Assembly: GCA_016209665.1 (NCBI GenBank)
Contig: JACQVT010000607.1
Span: 1-7,976, forward strand
DNA: 7,976 nt
Direction: 5' to 3'
Source of the DNA: Planctomycetota bacterium
Lineage (GTDB): Bacteria; Planctomycetota; Phycisphaerae; UBA1845; PWPN01
In this document: positions 6,305 to 7,976 of the stretch, in pieces
Position numbering within the stretch: position 1 is the stretch's first letter
Layout: every line of letters begins with the position of its first letter
Program-made: the position numbers and the translations under genes
Notes under the pieces: model-generated
Told to the model about the DNA's origin: nothing
The model's database searches: none
The model's input: only the letters and a program-made list of their open reading frames with translations

Positions 6305-6348
6305 CATGACTCGCTCGTCGCTGCGAGCGTGGGTGACGGCTGGTCATG
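6305..6348. repeat. Two-part hairpin with GC-rich inner stem
   Basis: The inner stem CGCTCG (6312-6317) pairs with CGAGCG (6324-6329) around a 6-nt loop. An outer stem CATGAC (6305-6310) pairs with GTCATG (6343-6348), with 13 unpaired bases on the right side. No T run follows, so it does not look like an intrinsic terminator for ugd. It may be an RNA structure, a REP-like palindrome or chance. Confidence 0.4.
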
Positions 6349-6368
6349 CGAAGAGAAAGACGAATCGC

Positions 6369-6427
6369 CGCGAAACGTCGCAAGAAACGCAAAAAAGAAC
6401 CATCTTCTTCCTTTTGCGTTGTTCGCG
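6369..6427. repeat. Long imperfect hairpin / short palindromic element
   Basis: The inner stem AACGCAAAAAAGAA (6386-6399) pairs with TTCTTCCTTTTGCGTT (6405-6420). This gives 14 base pairs with one 2-nt bulge (CC, 6410-6411) and a 5-nt loop CCATC. Outer arms CGCGAA (6369-6374) and TTCGCG (6422-6427) match perfectly, and weaker complementarity extends outward (AAAGACG on the left, CGTCTCTTT on the right). The A-rich left arm and T-rich right arm with CGCGAA-type ends look like a dispersed intergenic palindrome (MITE- or REP-like) of the kind often seen in GC-rich environmental genomes. It could act as a two-way transcription stop between the convergent genes. Confidence 0.55.
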
Positions 6428-6560
6428 TCTCTTTCGGCCAACTGCTTCTTCAATGTTGACTCATCGCGGCGCAGGGCACGTCGACCGAAACGATCCGAGT
6501 GCCGCCGAACGCCGATGGTAGAGGCAGGTCGGCGCTGCGCTCTGACCTACTGGTCTGGGG

Positions 6561-7976
6561 TCATTTCGGTAGCGCCAGGGCGCGGCGGATGCGGCTTAGC
6601 GTGCGCGGTTTGCCGAGGAGGACCAGGGTTTCGTAGATCGCCGGGCTGATCGTGCCGCCGGAGACGGCTACGCGGATCGGCTGGGCGACCTTGCCCATGC
6701 CCACCGAGTGCGCGCCGCAGACCTCGCTCAGAAGCTTCTCCAGCCCCTCGGCCGTCCACGGCTCTTGGGCCTCCAGGAGCGGCAGCAGCGTGCGCAGCAT
6801 GTCGTAGCCGCCCTTGTCGAGCACCTTCTTGACGGCCGTCTCGTCGTAGCGGACCGCCTCGTCGGCGACGTACAAAAACCCGCACTTGTGATCGATGTCG
6901 GCGAACGTCCGGAACCCGCGGTTGACCCGCAGCAAATCGCGTTTCGCCTCAGCGTTCAGGCCGGCCTGGCCGATCGGTGACTCGCTGGCCGCCAGGTAAT
7001 CGTCGAATGCCGCCGCCAGCCGCTCCTCGCCCGCCGCCGCCGCGGCGTCGGTGTTGAACGCCAGCAGCTTCTCGCGGTCGAACTTGGCGTTGGTCCGCCC
7101 GATGCGCTCGATGCTGAACAGGTCGACCATCTCCGCCAGCGTCATCTTCTCCCGGTCGCCGCCGGGCGACCAGCCGAGCAGGGCGAGGAAGTTCGCCAGG
7201 GCCTCGGGCAGATACCCCGCCGCGCGGAACGAGTGCACCTCGACGTCGCCGTCGCGCTTGGACAGCTTGCGGCCCTGCATGTCCATGATCAGCGGCAGAT
7301 GGGCGTAGCGCGGCGTGGCGAAGCCGAGGGCCCGCTGGAGGGCGATGTGGCGCGGCGTCTGGCCGAGGAACTCCTGGCCGCGCATGACCAGGTTCACACC
7401 CATGAGGTGGTCGTCGACGACGTTGGCCAGGTGGTACACGGGCATGCCGTCGGCCTTGCGGATAACGAAGTCATCCAGCTCCGAGGCCGCTACGGTCACG
7501 TCCCCCGCCACCTCGTCGTGGACGGTGATGTCCTCGGTGGGCGTCCTGAACCGCACGACCACCGGCCGGCCCTCCTCGCGGACCCGCCGGATGTCCGCCT
7601 CGTCGGGCAGCCGCGCCGGCCGCGGATAGCGGAACGCCTGCTTGCGCGACTCCGCCTCCTTGCGCATGGCCTCGAGTTCGTCGGCCGTCTCGAACGCGTA
7701 GTAGGCCTGCCCCGCCGTCAACAGCTTGTCGATCGCGGCGTCGTACAGCTCCAGCCGCTGCGACTGCACGTACGGCCCGTGCGGCCCGCCCACGCCGATC
7801 CCCTCGTCCCACCCCAGGCCCAGCCAGCGCAGATCGTCCATGATCTTCCGCTCGGCCCCCGGAACGTTGCGGGCCGTGTCCGTGTCCTCGATCCGCAGAA
7901 TGAACGTGCCTGCGGTCTGCCGGGCGAGCAGATAGTTGAACAATGCCGTCCGGGCCCCGCCCACGTGCAGATATCC
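6561..7976 (-). CDS. gltX: Glutamyl-tRNA synthetase, 5' end beyond the window
   Basis: This class Ic aminoacyl-tRNA synthetase charges tRNA-Glu in the cytosol. The 471 visible residues enter mid-gene at GYLHVGGARTALFN, which holds the HIGH-type motif HVGG (visible residues 4-7); only about 10-15 N-terminal residues should be missing. A GTG at 7964 is the internal Val of this motif, not a start. Further landmarks in visible numbering are FILRIEDTD (25-33), DDFVIRKADGMPVYHLANVVDDHLMGV split across 168-194, RGQEFLGQTPRHIALQ (199-214) and the KMSKS-type GRKLSKRDGD (235-244). The helical anticodon-binding domain runs from about 310 to the end. The insertion that carries a Cys-rich zinc site in E. 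coli GluRS (here near AYYAFETADELEAM, 92-104) has no cysteines, so this is a zinc-free form. The stop is TGA at 6561-6563. Whether it also charges tRNA-Gln cannot be decided. Confidence 0.96.
   Translation of the reverse strand, partial: GYLHVGGARTALFNYLLARQTAGTFILRIEDTDTARNVPGAERKIMDDLRWLGLGWDEGIGVGGPHGPYVQSQRLELYDAAIDKLLTAGQAYYAFETADELEAMRKEAESRKQAFRYPRPARLPDEADIRRVREEGRPVVVRFRTPTEDITVHDEVAGDVTVAASELDDFVIRKADGMPVYHLANVVDDHLMGVNLVMRGQEFLGQTPRHIALQRALGFATPRYAHLPLIMDMQGRKLSKRDGDVEVHSFRAAGYLPEALANFLALLGWSPGGDREKMTLAEMVDLFSIERIGRTNAKFDREKLLAFNTDAAAAAGEERLAAAFDDYLAASESPIGQAGLNAEAKRDLLRVNRGFRTFADIDHKCGFLYVADEAVRYDETAVKKVLDKGGYDMLRTLLPLLEAQEPWTAEGLEKLLSEVCGAHSVGMGKVAQPIRVAVSGGTISPAIYETLVLLGKPRTLSRIRRALALPK

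Larger units (their letters stand above)
6234..6560. other. 327-bp non-coding convergent gap between ugd and gltX
   Basis: Open frames here are short, lack ribosome binding sites and resemble no known protein. The stretch 6350-6440 is distinctly richer in A and T than the flanking genes and holds the two hairpins listed separately. Both neighbours end here, so 3'-end formation for both transcripts is expected, but no canonical GC-stem plus U-tract intrinsic terminator is evident. Nothing recognisable is seen in 6234-6300 or 6440-6560, apart from a weak 5-bp inverted repeat (AGGTC 6526-6530 with GACCT 6544-6548). Confidence 0.7.

Noticed and set aside
6077..6649. Plus-strand open frame of 190 codons spanning the ugd end, the gap and the gltX end
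   Set aside because: It overlaps both verified genes, has no ribosome binding site and its translation is Arg/Ser/Pro-rich without a family signature.
7962..7964. GTG as the start codon of gltX
   Set aside because: It encodes the Val inside the HIGH-type motif, and the frame continues upstream as GYLH to the window edge, so the true start lies outside.

Overview
The window is GC-rich bacterial chromosomal DNA whose codons mostly end in G or C. It carries five recognisable or clearly coding loci and one nonsense-split gene. I infer a planctomycete-like bacterium (Planctomycetota, possibly Phycisphaerae) from the general look of the GluRS and the lipid-phosphate sugar transferase. This is pattern recognition without a database search, so phylum confidence is only moderate.

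Layout. On the minus strand, purD (53-1318, purine biosynthesis) lies 74 bp downstream of a family-4 glycosyltransferase (1393-2631). A 187-bp divergent intergenic region (2632-2818) follows, with good sigma70-type promoters back to back. On the plus strand is an operon-like run: an MraY/WecA/TagO-family undecaprenyl-phosphate sugar-1-phosphate transferase starting at 2819, a small multi-pass membrane protein of unknown function (4038-4859), and UDP-glucose 6-dehydrogenase (4917-6233). A 327-bp non-coding convergent region (6234-6560) holds two hairpin structures. Last is the minus-strand gltX (glutamyl-tRNA synthetase, 6561 to the right edge), which lacks only its extreme N-terminus.

How the genes fit together. 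The lipid-linked sugar-phosphate transferase, the GT4 transferase and UDP-glucuronate synthesis by Ugd would make a small surface-polysaccharide (EPS or O-antigen-like) initiation module, set between housekeeping genes purD and gltX.

The main anomaly is a single in-frame TAG at codon 306 (3734-3736) of the MraY/WecA-family gene. The same frame continues for 97 sense codons with the conserved C-terminal motif and two membrane helices, ending 7 nt before the next gene. This is a recent nonsense mutation, a sequence error, or programmed/suppressed readthrough. A genome-wide TAG reassignment is disfavoured, because purD ends with TAG at the normal family length.

Other points are a register-perfect 7-bp tandem repeat next to the purD 3' end (a G-quadruplex-type sequence on the transcript strand), a perfect 8-bp inverted repeat flanking the operon promoter, and the hairpins in the ugd-gltX gap. 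I found no tRNA, rRNA, CRISPR array, transposase or phage gene, and no convincing new multi-gene system.
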